From Erysipelotrichia bacterium (GTDB taxonomy: Bacteria > Bacillota_I > Bacilli_A > Erysipelotrichales > Erysipelotrichaceae): 38,009 nucleotides of DNA. Position 1 is the first letter of the stretch. Each line of letters opens with the position of its first letter. Positions 24,908 to 33,354 of the stretch are shown piece by piece. A program made the translations under genes and the position numbers. The stretch is taken from positions 26,452-64,460 of the forward strand of contig JAUNFB010000005.1 of NCBI GenBank assembly GCA_030525245.1, read 5' to 3'. The notes under the pieces were generated by a model, which saw nothing but the letters and a program-made list of their open reading frames with translations, had not been told where the DNA came from and did no database searches.

Positions 24908-24940
24908 AAAGTGTGATTCAATCAAATTAAATCACACTTT
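24908..24940 (-). terminator. Terminator of the glgCDA operon
   Basis: On the minus strand AAAGTGTGATT pairs perfectly with AATCACACTTT around an 11-nt loop, and TTTTATATAAT follows. It lies about 30 nt after the stop of the GIY-YIG-like gene. Confidence 0.85.
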
Positions 24941-24968
24941 GTTTATTCTAATAATCATAAGTTTTACT

Positions 24969-25784
24969 TTATTCCTGCGGATAAAGTCCCAATTGTTCTC
25001 CCATCGTTTTACCATCATGAGTCTTCCATTCATACCAACCCTTAACGCTTCCGCCTAAAACAAACATCGCAGCTTCGTTAGGAGTGGAAAAAGAGATAGG
25101 AACAGTTGTAATATATTTGCCATCCTTTTTAATTATTTTTCCTGTTTCCAAAGCATTTTGACGTCGGTTAGTGACTGTATATGCAAAACATTTTCTGCCC
25201 ATATTTACTTGCGAACCGGCTAAAACAACAAATTCGTAACCGCTATAAATACCTGAAGCCTCTATTCCGTTTCCGATAATATGATAAGTTTCTCTTTGAC
25301 CGGTTTTTTTCTCAGATGTTTTTAAATCATACCCGCGCATCTTCATGATAAAAACAATATCCGCATACAACTTGCTTGCCGAAGTACTTTCTTCGGCTGT
25401 CGGTTCCGATATATCGGAATTATTAATAAGATCGTATTTCTCCGATTGTTCGCAATTATACAAAGCCAACTTCTCCAAATTACCAAACATCTCCACTGTA
25501 CATTTATTACCGGCAACAAAAAAGAACGCAATATCATCCCAAACAATATCCGAGCAATTAATATCATCAATAATATCAAAACCATTAATCGTATGACCGA
25601 GATATACTTTATTGCCGCTAAACAAATAATATATGCCAAATTGATTACCGACAACAGTATTTTTTAATTGCTCAAGCATAGAAAAAGGAGTAAAGAAAGA
25701 TGAAAGATAAGAATTTTTCTCTCTGATTGAACACATTCCTTCAGTTTTATTATTGTAATAAGTTACTTCAAATTTTCTTGTCAT
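24969..25784 (-). CDS. GIY-YIG-like (degenerate) protein with DUF4357 domain
   Basis: This 271-residue protein has two parts. Residues about 45-110 resemble a GIY-YIG nuclease module: FGIYYLF (49-55) and VYLGHT (60-65) give the two hallmark strands, and E104 in NLEKLA could be the metal-binding glutamate. The arginine expected shortly after YIG is not seen (HTINGFDIIDDI), so nuclease activity is doubtful. Residues about 168-265 carry a region typical of the GIY-YIG/DUF4357 architecture: ASGIYSGYEFVVLAGSQV and then FSTPNEAAMFVLGGSVKGWYEWK followed by DGKTMGE. A GGAGAGGG ribosome site precedes the ATG 18 nt after glgA, so it is cotranscribed as last gene of the glycogen operon. Its role there is unknown. 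Confidence 0.65.
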   Translation of the reverse strand: MTRKFEVTYYNNKTEGMCSIREKNSYLSSFFTPFSMLEQLKNTVVGNQFGIYYLFSGNKVYLGHTINGFDIIDDINCSDIVWDDIAFFFVAGNKCTVEMFGNLEKLALYNCEQSEKYDLINNSDISEPTAEESTSASKLYADIVFIMKMRGYDLKTSEKKTGQRETYHIIGNGIEASGIYSGYEFVVLAGSQVNMGRKCFAYTVTNRRQNALETGKIIKKDGKYITTVPISFSTPNEAAMFVLGGSVKGWYEWKTHDGKTMGEQLGLYPQE

Positions 25785-25802
25785 CTTATTTACCCTCTCC
25801 GA

Positions 25803-27227
25803 TTATCCTAATATTTCATCAAATAAAGCGATATATTGTTGAGCCGAACAATTCCAGCTCACATCGGTATTCATCGCATTTTTCATTAACATCTTCCATT
25901 CCTTTGGACGATAATAATAAACATTTAAAGCATACTTTAACACATTTAACAAATCATCCCCGCTAAAATTACGGAAGGAAAAACCGTTACCGGTATGCTC
26001 ATACTCGTTATACGGAATTACCGTATCCTTTAGCCCACCGACTTCTCTTACCAAAGGCAAAGAACCGTAGCGCATCGCGATCAATTGTGAAATTCCGCAA
26101 GGTTCAAACAAAGAAGGCATCAATAACATATCTATTCCGGCATAAACCTGATGAGACAATGCTTCATTATAACCGCAATAGAATACCGCTCTGTGCGGAT
26201 ATGTATATTCCAATTGTTTGAATTGGCTTTCAATATAATTATCTCCGGTTCCTAAAATTATCAATTGAATATCTTGATTCATCATCGCTGACAATTTTTC
26301 CAACAGTAAAGAAACTCCCTTTTGCCAAGTAAGGCGTGAAATCATACCTACAAGCAAAACATCATCGGCTACTCTTAGTCCTAACATTTCCTGCAAATGC
26401 TTCTTACATTTCTTCTTGCCGGATAATTTTGTGACACTGTAATCAGCAATTAAATTGGCGTCGGTTTTGCTGTCCCACATTCGAGTATCAATACCGTTAA
26501 CAATGCCACACAAATCATTTTCTCTGACCCGCAGCACCCCATCCATTCTTTCCGAATATTCTTCGGTCAAAATTTCTCGAGCATAACTTTGAGATACGGT
26601 TGTTACCTTATCCGCATATAAGATTCCGGCTTTCATAAAACTGATACCGTCATCAAAGCGAATATCACCATTTTCATAATACTTTCGATCCAAGTTAAAA
26701 TAATCCAACAAATTTTCCGGGAAATTGCCCTGAAACAATAAATTGTGGATAGTATAAGTAGTTTTTATATTTCTATGATATTCATCAGTATATTCCTTCT
26801 TGCACAGAATAGGAATCATACCGGTATGCCAATCATTGCATGCTAAAATATCAACTTTGAAAGGCAAAATATTTAACATTTCCAAAACGGCTTTATTGAA
26901 AAAGGCGAATCTCTCCCCATCATCAACATAGCCATACATACCATCACGGTAAAAATAGCGATCATTAGCGATAAAATAATATTCTACTTCGTTAAACTTT
27001 TGATAATATAAATCGGCAACAGTGTTTATTAATCCTGATTGCACATTAAAACTGTTGATTTTCTCCAAATTATATTTATCTTTAATTTTTTTATATAAAG
27101 GCAAAACCACCGCACAAGAATATTTTGCACAATTGATCGCTTGCGGCAAAGAACCGATAACATCAGCTAATCCGCCCGATTTAATATAGGGCAATCCTTC
27201 GGAAGCCACAAATAAAATTTTTCTCAA
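25803..27227 (-). CDS. glgA: Glycogen synthase
   Basis: GlgA (GT5) extends alpha-1,4-glucan chains from ADP-glucose. The ADP-glucose site KSGGLADV is at residues 16-23, and the usual N-terminus KILFVASEGLPY is present. NDWHTGMIP, the ISRLTWQKG loop and SLFEPCGISQLIAMRYGSLP are further signatures. At 474 residues it is of normal length. The start codon is TTG at 27227: GGAG lies 7 nt upstream and TTGA overlaps the glgD stop, so glgD and glgA are translationally coupled. It uses the product of GlgC/GlgD encoded just upstream and feeds GlgB. Confidence 0.96.
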   Translation of the reverse strand: MRKILFVASEGLPYIKSGGLADVIGSLPQAINCAKYSCAVVLPLYKKIKDKYNLEKINSFNVQSGLINTVADLYYQKFNEVEYYFIANDRYFYRDGMYGYVDDGERFAFFNKAVLEMLNILPFKVDILACNDWHTGMIPILCKKEYTDEYHRNIKTTYTIHNLLFQGNFPENLLDYFNLDRKYYENGDIRFDDGISFMKAGILYADKVTTVSQSYAREILTEEYSERMDGVLRVRENDLCGIVNGIDTRMWDSKTDANLIADYSVTKLSGKKKCKKHLQEMLGLRVADDVLLVGMISRLTWQKGVSLLLEKLSAMMNQDIQLIILGTGDNYIESQFKQLEYTYPHRAVFYCGYNEALSHQVYAGIDMLLMPSLFEPCGISQLIAMRYGSLPLVREVGGLKDTVIPYNEYEHTGNGFSFRNFSGDDLLNVLKYALNVYYYRPKEWKMLMKNAMNTDVSWNCSAQQYIALFDEILG

Positions 27228-28339
27228 ACCGTATCTCCTCTTTTAATATAAAGAATATTATCCGCATCACCGATGATTTCTTTAACATATTTCGTTTTGG
27301 CACTTTTATCTACCACTGTATATTCTATCACACTGTCTTCACCGATAATCGCATTCGGCAAAATAACACTGTTCTTTAATCTCGCGCCTTTTTTAATTTT
27401 AACACCGCGACCCAAAATACAATTTTCCAATTCTCCTTGGACCACACAACCATTAGCAATCAAACAGTTCTTAACATGAGCACTTTTAGAGTAAAATGCC
27501 GGAACGGAATCATTTGTTTTGGTATAAATCGGCCAATCCTGCGCAAATAATTCTTTAGCTTTCTGCTGATCAATCAACTCCATGCTGGTCTCGAAATAGC
27601 TGCGCAATGAATTGATACAAGATAAATAGCCCTCATATTTATATCCATACATCTTTATATTCTTAGCACTGTTCTCAAAATAAGTTTTGAACGAATAAAT
27701 TGAACTGTGTTCGGTCGCATTGTCAATTATTTTCAACAAAGTATCTTTAGAGAAAACATAGCTTTCCAGAGAAATATCTTTTTTCTTGATGCCGCCATGG
27801 TTTACTTTCACCTTGTCGATTTTTCCGTTGTCGGATAAGTATACTTCCTGACAACCGATAAAATTCACATCGGCATCATCTACACTTTTATAAACGCACG
27901 TCACTTCCGCATTATTCAATTTATGTTGATGAATAACATTTTGATAATCGATTTTACAAATCATATAACTTGGAGCAATCACCACATATTCAGCACTGTT
28001 ATTCTCAATATATTGTCTATATTGCTTAATCAAAGCAATATCGGTAAAGTACAAACGATTAACTATTTGATGATCGGAATATAATATCTGTAAAGAACCT
28101 GTCTTGGAATTAATATTATATTGCGTACCTCCGCCGATATGTTCAATCAAAGAACGCGGTTTATCTTTAATTAATATTTTTATTTGATTGATATGCGAAT
28201 TAACAAAATTACTTAAAACAAAATCGATAACTCTATATCTTCCTAAAAAAGATATAGCAGGAATAGTTCTGAATTTAGACAAGCCTTCAATAACTACACT
28301 GTTATTTTCAAAATTTACAATACCCAGTACATTTGCCAT
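27224..28339 (-). CDS. glgD: Glucose-1-phosphate adenylyltransferase subunit GlgD
   Basis: GlgD is the non-catalytic or weakly catalytic partner of GlgC found in Firmicutes; the pair forms the heteromeric ADP-glucose pyrophosphorylase. The protein has the nucleotidyltransferase outline (LGRYRVIDFVLSNFVNS), but the GGxGxRL nucleotide loop is missing and replaced by FENNSVVIEGLSKFR. Left-handed beta-helix repeats at the C-terminus (CLIANGCVVQGELENCILGRGVKIKKG, in hexapeptide steps) are intact. It has 371 residues, the same length as GlgC. AGGAA serves as ribosome site 5 nt after the glgC stop, and its end overlaps glgA. Confidence 0.95.
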   Translation of the reverse strand: MANVLGIVNFENNSVVIEGLSKFRTIPAISFLGRYRVIDFVLSNFVNSHINQIKILIKDKPRSLIEHIGGGTQYNINSKTGSLQILYSDHQIVNRLYFTDIALIKQYRQYIENNSAEYVVIAPSYMICKIDYQNVIHQHKLNNAEVTCVYKSVDDADVNFIGCQEVYLSDNGKIDKVKVNHGGIKKKDISLESYVFSKDTLLKIIDNATEHSSIYSFKTYFENSAKNIKMYGYKYEGYLSCINSLRSYFETSMELIDQQKAKELFAQDWPIYTKTNDSVPAFYSKSAHVKNCLIANGCVVQGELENCILGRGVKIKKGARLKNSVILPNAIIGEDSVIEYTVVDKSAKTKYVKEIIGDADNILYIKRGDTV

Positions 28340-28344
28340 TTTAT

Positions 28345-29460
28345 CTATTCCTCCGTCAAAGCAATCAAATCAACTTTATCATTGCTGCCGACATTATTGT
28401 CTTTTTTAATTGTTACACCCTCCGCAACGATACATTTTCTCACAACCGCACCTTTTTCGATTACAACATTCGGCATGATTACCGAATCGTACACCTCAGC
28501 GCCGGCTTGAACAGTCACATCACGAAATAAAACGCTGTTTTCTACTTTGCCATTGATAATACAACCCTGGTTTATGCAACAACAATTGATTTGTGCATCT
28601 TTACCGATAAATTGCGGACTGGTAGGAATATCTTCCGTAAAGATTTTCCACTTTTCATCGGCTAAATTCAAAGGATTATCCTCTGCCAACAGATCCATAT
28701 TGGCTTGCCATAAAGATTCAACCGTACCGACATCCTTCCAATAACCGCTAAAAGGATATGCAAATACTTTTTTTCCTTCTGCCAACAAATTAGGAATAAT
28801 ATTTTTCCCGAAATCATGAGCCGTATCTTTTTTGTTGTCAGCAATCAACGCTTTTTTCAAAGTATCAAAATTAAAGATATATATTCCCATGCTTGCTAAA
28901 TTGCTCTTCGGTTCCTTAGGCTTTTCTTCAAATTGGTATACTTCCTTATTATCATAGGCATTCATAATGCCGAATCTTTTGGCTTCTTCCAAAGTTACAG
29001 TCAAAGCCGCTACCGTAACATCGGCTTGATTTTCTTTATGAAATGCCAGCATTTCCGCATAATCCATTTTATATATATGATCTCCCGACAAAATTAAGAC
29101 ATATTGCGGATTATACTGCTCAATAAAATCCAAGTTTTGGTAAATAGCATCGGCTGTCCCACGATACAAACCGAATCCACTGTTTTTTTCCCGCGGAGAC
29201 AAGACAAAAGTACCGCTGTTTCGTCCCTCTAACCCCCATACGGATGCTTGGGAAACATAAGAATTCAATAAAATCGATTCATACTGTGTCAATATTCCAA
29301 CATAATTGATATTGGAATTAGCACAATTGCTTAAAGGAAAATCAATTATCCGATACTTTCCCCCATAATAGACTGCCGGTTTGGCTGATTTGTTGGTTAG
29401 CTCGTGCAATCTGCTTCCTCTGCCTCCGGCAAGAATCATCGCTAACATTTCTGTTTTCAT
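28345..29460 (-). CDS. glgC: Glucose-1-phosphate adenylyltransferase (ADP-glucose pyrophosphorylase)
   Basis: GlgC makes ADP-glucose from glucose-1-phosphate and ATP, the committed step of glycogen synthesis. The 371-residue protein has [15 protein letters not shown] (nucleotide loop), [39 protein letters not shown] and [10 protein letters not shown], all catalytic-family marks. A C-terminal hexapeptide beta-helix follows. GGTGGG precedes the ATG. It is the first gene after a promoter-operator site and begins the glgC-glgD-glgA unit. The allosteric effector cannot be predicted from the sequence. Confidence 0.97.
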   Translation of the reverse strand: MKTEMLAMILAGGRGSRLHELTNKSAKPAVYYGGKYRIIDFPLSNCANSNINYVGILTQYESILLNSYVSQASVWGLEGRNSGTFVLSPREKNSGFGLYRGTADAIYQNLDFIEQYNPQYVLILSGDHIYKMDYAEMLAFHKENQADVTVAALTVTLEEAKRFGIMNAYDNKEVYQFEEKPKEPKSNLASMGIYIFNFDTLKKALIADNKKDTAHDFGKNIIPNLLAEGKKVFAYPFSGYWKDVGTVESLWQANMDLLAEDNPLNLADEKWKIFTEDIPTSPQFIGKDAQINCCCINQGCIINGKVENSVLFRDVTVQAGAEVYDSVIMPNVVIEKGAVVRKCIVAEGVTIKKDNNVGSNDKVDLIALTEE

Positions 29461-29475
29461 AATTATCCCACCTTA

Positions 29476-29532
29476 TATAAATGTAAACGGTTTACTCATT
29501 TATATTATAAACGATTGCTATTCATTAATAAA
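29476..29532 (-). promoter_or_regulatory. glgC promoter with overlapping 29-bp palindromic operator
   Basis: On the minus strand a TTTATT box (29532-29527) and a perfect TATAAT (29509-29504) are 17 nt apart. The -35 lies inside the end of folC. Immediately downstream lies a palindrome (29504-29476) with inner half-sites GTAAAC and GTTTAC around one central base, and outer arms TATAAAT/ATTTATA. The size and symmetry fit a LacI/GalR-type repressor site placed on the transcription start. Confidence 0.6.
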
Positions 29533-30735
29533 GTAAAATCGCACAAGTGAAATAAAATAAAGCGACCCGGTAACAATCAATGTCTTGTTTTTGCTTAACG
29601 CATATTGCAGTGCCTCTTTATAATCGGCAATAATTTCAATATTCGGAAATCCGGCAGCCAAATCGACAGCCGAACTCATTCTTTTGTTTTCAAATTGCGT
29701 AACGATCACTTCACCTTTACTTAATAGTTTTTGTAACATGGAATGATAGTTTTTGTCTTTTAATGCAGAAAAAACAATCACGACTTCTTGTTTTAAATCA
29801 TCAATGCAACGGCATAAAGCATCAATCCCATTTTCATTATGTGCACCATCCAGAATGACCAAAGGATTTTGATGTATAATTTCAAATCTGCCTGCCCAAG
29901 TTGTCAATAAACCGGTTAAAAGTTGTTCTTCGTTAACCTTAATAATATTTTTCGCCTTTAAATACATTATGGTATCGATTGCCAATGATGAATTCAATAT
30001 TTGATAAGGAGCAACGGTATTCAGTGTTATCTGGTGATGACGATAATTATAATGCAATTGACCGTTAGCAATCGTATATTTTTTTACCGGTTCGGTTTGA
30101 AATAATTGGCTGTGATGTTCTTGACAACTGCCTTTAAATACATTTAACGCCTCTTCTTTTCTTTCAAAAGTTAATACATCGACATTGTCTTTTATGATTC
30201 CGGCTTTTTCCGCCGCAATTTCAGCAATAGTATTACCCAGTATCTGCATATGATCCATCTCAATATTAGTAATCACACACACTAACGGGTTAATAACATT
30301 GGTATTATCTAATCTTCCGCCCAATCCGACTTCGTACACAGCAAAATCAACCTTTTGAGTTATAAAATAACATACCGAGATATACATATCAATTTCAAAC
30401 ATCGATAATTCATATTCCTGCCATTGTTGATAATTGTCATTAACAATTTTTAAAAAATAATCCGCATCAATATTTTGATTATTCACTCTTATTCTATCCA
30501 AATGAGTCATCAAATGCGGAGAAGTAAAGCTTCCGACCTTATATCCCGCACATTGTAAGATACTGCGCAAATAATTTGTGGTGGAACCTTTACCATTAGT
30601 ACCCGCAACATGAATACATTTTAATTTATATTGCGGATTACCTTTCATCGCCATATATTGTTTGAATTCATTAAAAGTATGTTTTTTTCTTTGGGCCATT
30701 ACCCAATCCATAGCTTCCTGTACATTTGTGAACAT
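29518..30735 (-). CDS. folC: Folylpolyglutamate synthase / dihydrofolate synthase
   Basis: FolC adds glutamate residues to folates with ATP, retaining them in the cell and raising affinity for folate enzymes. The 405-residue protein has the P-loop HVAGTNGKGSTTNYL (GTNGKGST at 45-52) and FTSPHLMTHLDRIRVN. VYEVGLGGRLDNTNVI, EKAGIIKDNV and ILDGAHNENG complete the family pattern. It starts 4 nt after ung with little ribosome-site signal, so it is probably coupled. It is embedded between glycogen genes, while the other folate genes of this window lie 15 kb away. Dihydrofolate synthase activity is possible but cannot be judged from sequence, and the presence of FolT suggests that folate can be imported. 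Confidence 0.95.
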   Translation of the reverse strand: MFTNVQEAMDWVMAQRKKHTFNEFKQYMAMKGNPQYKLKCIHVAGTNGKGSTTNYLRSILQCAGYKVGSFTSPHLMTHLDRIRVNNQNIDADYFLKIVNDNYQQWQEYELSMFEIDMYISVCYFITQKVDFAVYEVGLGGRLDNTNVINPLVCVITNIEMDHMQILGNTIAEIAAEKAGIIKDNVDVLTFERKEEALNVFKGSCQEHHSQLFQTEPVKKYTIANGQLHYNYRHHQITLNTVAPYQILNSSLAIDTIMYLKAKNIIKVNEEQLLTGLLTTWAGRFEIIHQNPLVILDGAHNENGIDALCRCIDDLKQEVVIVFSALKDKNYHSMLQKLLSKGEVIVTQFENKRMSSAVDLAAGFPNIEIIADYKEALQYALSKNKTLIVTGSLYFISLVRFYFINE

Positions 30736-30739
30736 AAAT

Positions 30740-31402
30740 CTACATTTTCCAATCTATCGCGCTCAAATCATGAGCTTTCAAATAGGCATTAGCCTGAGAA
30801 AAATGTCGGCAACCGAAAAAACCGTGATAAGCGCTGAGCGGTGAAGGATGAGCACTTTTTAAAATCAAATGGTTTTTATTTGTTAACAGCTTTTCTTTGC
30901 TTTTCGCATTGTTGCCCCACAATAAGAATACCATCGGTTGATCCTGTTTATCTAAATAACTTATTGTATGATCGGTAAAAATTTCCCATCCTTTTCCCTG
31001 ATGAGAATTGGCTCTTCCTTTTTCCACCGTTAATACCGTATTAAGAAGCAAGACACCTTGCTGGGCCCATTTCAACAAAAAACCATTGGTATTACTCATA
31101 GAAATACCCAAATCGGAGGATATTTCTTTATAAATATTTATCAATGACGGCGGTAGAGGAACATGCGGTTTAACCGCAAAAGCCATACCGCATGCCTGAT
31201 TCGGCTGAAAATAGGGATCCTGTCCCAAAATCACCACTTTTACTTTATCCAAATCCGTATAATAAAATGCAGAAAAAACTTCCTGTTTAGGAGGATATAT
31301 AGTCTTACCGGCATACTCATCTTTTAAAAATTGCGACAAGTGCTGAAAATACGGCTGTTTGAATTCGTTATCTAAAAAACTGTCCCAACTCTTATTGATC
31401 AT
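30740..31402 (-). CDS. ung: Uracil-DNA glycosylase, family 1
   Basis: This enzyme removes uracil from DNA to start base-excision repair. The 220-residue protein has the water-activating loop as GQDPYF (60-65, Asp62), LLLNTVLTVE (118-127) for uracil binding, and HPSPLSAYHGFFGCRHF with His185. The usual GQDPYH histidine is Phe here, and the following AHG is ACG. These are uncommon substitutions, but the catalytic Asp and His remain. GCAGGAG gives a good ribosome site, and the ATG begins immediately after the pulA stop. It appears to be transcribed with the glycogen degradation genes. Confidence 0.95.
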   Translation of the reverse strand: MINKSWDSFLDNEFKQPYFQHLSQFLKDEYAGKTIYPPKQEVFSAFYYTDLDKVKVVILGQDPYFQPNQACGMAFAVKPHVPLPPSLINIYKEISSDLGISMSNTNGFLLKWAQQGVLLLNTVLTVEKGRANSHQGKGWEIFTDHTISYLDKQDQPMVFLLWGNNAKSKEKLLTNKNHLILKSAHPSPLSAYHGFFGCRHFSQANAYLKAHDLSAIDWKM

Positions 31403-33349
31403 CTAAATCTCCTGCAATATTACCAAGGATAAACCTTTAACCGCATATTCTTTCTCTATAATACCGTTAGTCTTTTTTTGCCCATCAAATACAACTCTTT
31501 TCTGCCCTGCAAAAGTATAATTATAATCATTGATATACGGATTAACAATAATCGTTAAATAATCGATATTAACAAATAACAAATTGTCCTGAACATAACC
31601 GGTACAATCTACATCACCGATATGATAATGCTTCTTCAATTCGATCAATTGAGCCGTATAATCGATTACATCCCGATATTTATCTTTATCATAATTGCTT
31701 AAATTGTTGATTTCATCGGAAACATTATAACAGCTCTCCAAGCCTTTTTTACTGATACAAAATTCTTGCCCGGCACCTAAAAAACCAAGTCCCCTGCTCA
31801 TCAATACACACCCAATTAACAGTTTTTGACGAGCAACCAATAGTTTTTCCTCTTCATTGGGGCAACAGCACTTCAGCTTATCAAAACAAGTCATATCGTC
31901 GTGACACTGCACATAATTAATTCTTTGATTTGCCGGCTTGATGAAATATTCCAAAGCTTTTGGAGCCAAATCAACATTACCGCTGATATACCCCTGTGCT
32001 TCCTTAATAAAAGTATTCCCCTTAAAACAATCGCGGAAACCATCATCAAAGAAAAAGTAATCAGGCAATTGTTTTTTATGTGCCATGTTGGCCATAGGAA
32101 CTTCTTTATCCGAAGTCTCCATCATCCATCCTTCCCCGTAAAGCAAAATATCCTGCCGAATATTTTTTAATACGCGAGCTATCTCTTGCATCGTTTTCAC
32201 ATCCAAAAAGCTCATCAGATCAAAGCGGAAACCATCAATATCATAAAACTTGACAAAATACACTAATGTATCCGTAAAGAACTTTTGACACATTAATTGT
32301 CGACTATCAAATTCGGCTCCGCAAAATGTTTTCTCACCGAAATTACCATCTTCATCATAGCGAAAATAATAGTATGGAACAAGACAGTTAAAACTGCTCA
32401 TTGCGGCATTATAATGATGGTTGAAAACCACATCCAAAACCACTTTCATACCATTTTGATGGATTGATTTAACCAATTGCTTAAATTCGGCAATTCCTAA
32501 CAATGGATTCTGTATATCACTGAAGTATGATGACTGCAACGCTTGATAGCTCACCGGATCATAGCCCCAATTGTAATACATTGCGGGAAAATAATCGTTA
32601 ACGCTGGCAAAATCGTTCACCGGCAGCAATTGCAGATGAGTGAATGACAAATCGCGCAAATAAGCCAAGTTTTCACTCATTGCTTTAAATGTTCCTTCTC
32701 TACTGTAATCCCTAACGCTTACTTCATAAATAACAATGCTGTCACTCTTATCCCGAACAGTAAAATCATCTTGCGAATAGTCTACTACCACACTCTTCTT
32801 ACTGTTAGGAGTCTGCCCTTTACCATATGGATCAATGGTCTTAAATGTCCTACCATTAACCTCAGCCAAATAATTATATGCCGTACCGTTTAAATTACCG
32901 TCAAAAGAAAGATGAAAAACCCCTCCATCGCCTTTGATCATCTTGTACATTCTATCCTCGATATTTAACCACAAATTCTTAGCAGTCGGTGCCCATACTT
33001 TAAAAGAAGTTACTCCGTTTTTAACAACTGCCCCCAAATCATCCGATCCGTAATAGAACTCTTGATTAAATCTGTCTGTTTTTACAATATAGCGATAGAT
33101 CAACGGTACACAATAATTATTATAAGTCATTAAATAATAATCATCTCCGATGGTTATTTCCGGTTCAAAAGTCAAAGTGTAGATAATTTTATCCCTTTTT
33201 GTCGCAATCTTTTCAATCTTTAAAGGTATTAATTCTTTCTCTTTAAACAAATGAAAGGTTTTTTCCTGATTAGGAAAAAATCTCTCACTCATTTCCACCG
33301 TTACGGTATGATAATTATCCAAATACGGATAAAGCATATATTCTTGCAT
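31403..33349 (-). CDS. pulA: Type I pullulanase (glycogen debranching)
   Basis: This 648-residue GH13 enzyme hydrolyses alpha-1,6 branch points. An N-terminal beta region and a CBM48-like module (SFKVWAPTAKNLWL) precede the barrel. The diagnostic type I pullulanase motif YNWGYDP is at 259-265. Catalytic regions are VVFNHHYN, GFRFDLMSF (nucleophile Asp), LYGEGW (acid Glu) and CHDDMT (third Asp). No signal peptide is visible, so the enzyme should be cytoplasmic and act on stored glycogen. I chose the ATG at 33349 because the TTG at 33379 lies inside glgP; the ribosome site is weak. The ATG lies 5 nt past the glgP stop. Confidence 0.93.
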   Translation of the reverse strand: MQEYMLYPYLDNYHTVTVEMSERFFPNQEKTFHLFKEKELIPLKIEKIATKRDKIIYTLTFEPEITIGDDYYLMTYNNYCVPLIYRYIVKTDRFNQEFYYGSDDLGAVVKNGVTSFKVWAPTAKNLWLNIEDRMYKMIKGDGGVFHLSFDGNLNGTAYNYLAEVNGRTFKTIDPYGKGQTPNSKKSVVVDYSQDDFTVRDKSDSIVIYEVSVRDYSREGTFKAMSENLAYLRDLSFTHLQLLPVNDFASVNDYFPAMYYNWGYDPVSYQALQSSYFSDIQNPLLGIAEFKQLVKSIHQNGMKVVLDVVFNHHYNAAMSSFNCLVPYYYFRYDEDGNFGEKTFCGAEFDSRQLMCQKFFTDTLVYFVKFYDIDGFRFDLMSFLDVKTMQEIARVLKNIRQDILLYGEGWMMETSDKEVPMANMAHKKQLPDYFFFDDGFRDCFKGNTFIKEAQGYISGNVDLAPKALEYFIKPANQRINYVQCHDDMTCFDKLKCCCPNEEEKLLVARQKLLIGCVLMSRGLGFLGAGQEFCISKKGLESCYNVSDEINNLSNYDKDKYRDVIDYTAQLIELKKHYHIGDVDCTGYVQDNLLFVNIDYLTIIVNPYINDYNYTFAGQKRVVFDGQKKTNGIIEKEYAVKGLSLVILQEI

Positions 33350-33354
33350 ATTTA

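Noticed and set aside
29481-29496. CcpA cre site before glgC
   Set aside because: The left half TGTAAACG fits, but the palindrome has a single-base centre, so the right half is shifted by one base from the cre consensus. A LacI-type operator in general remains possible.
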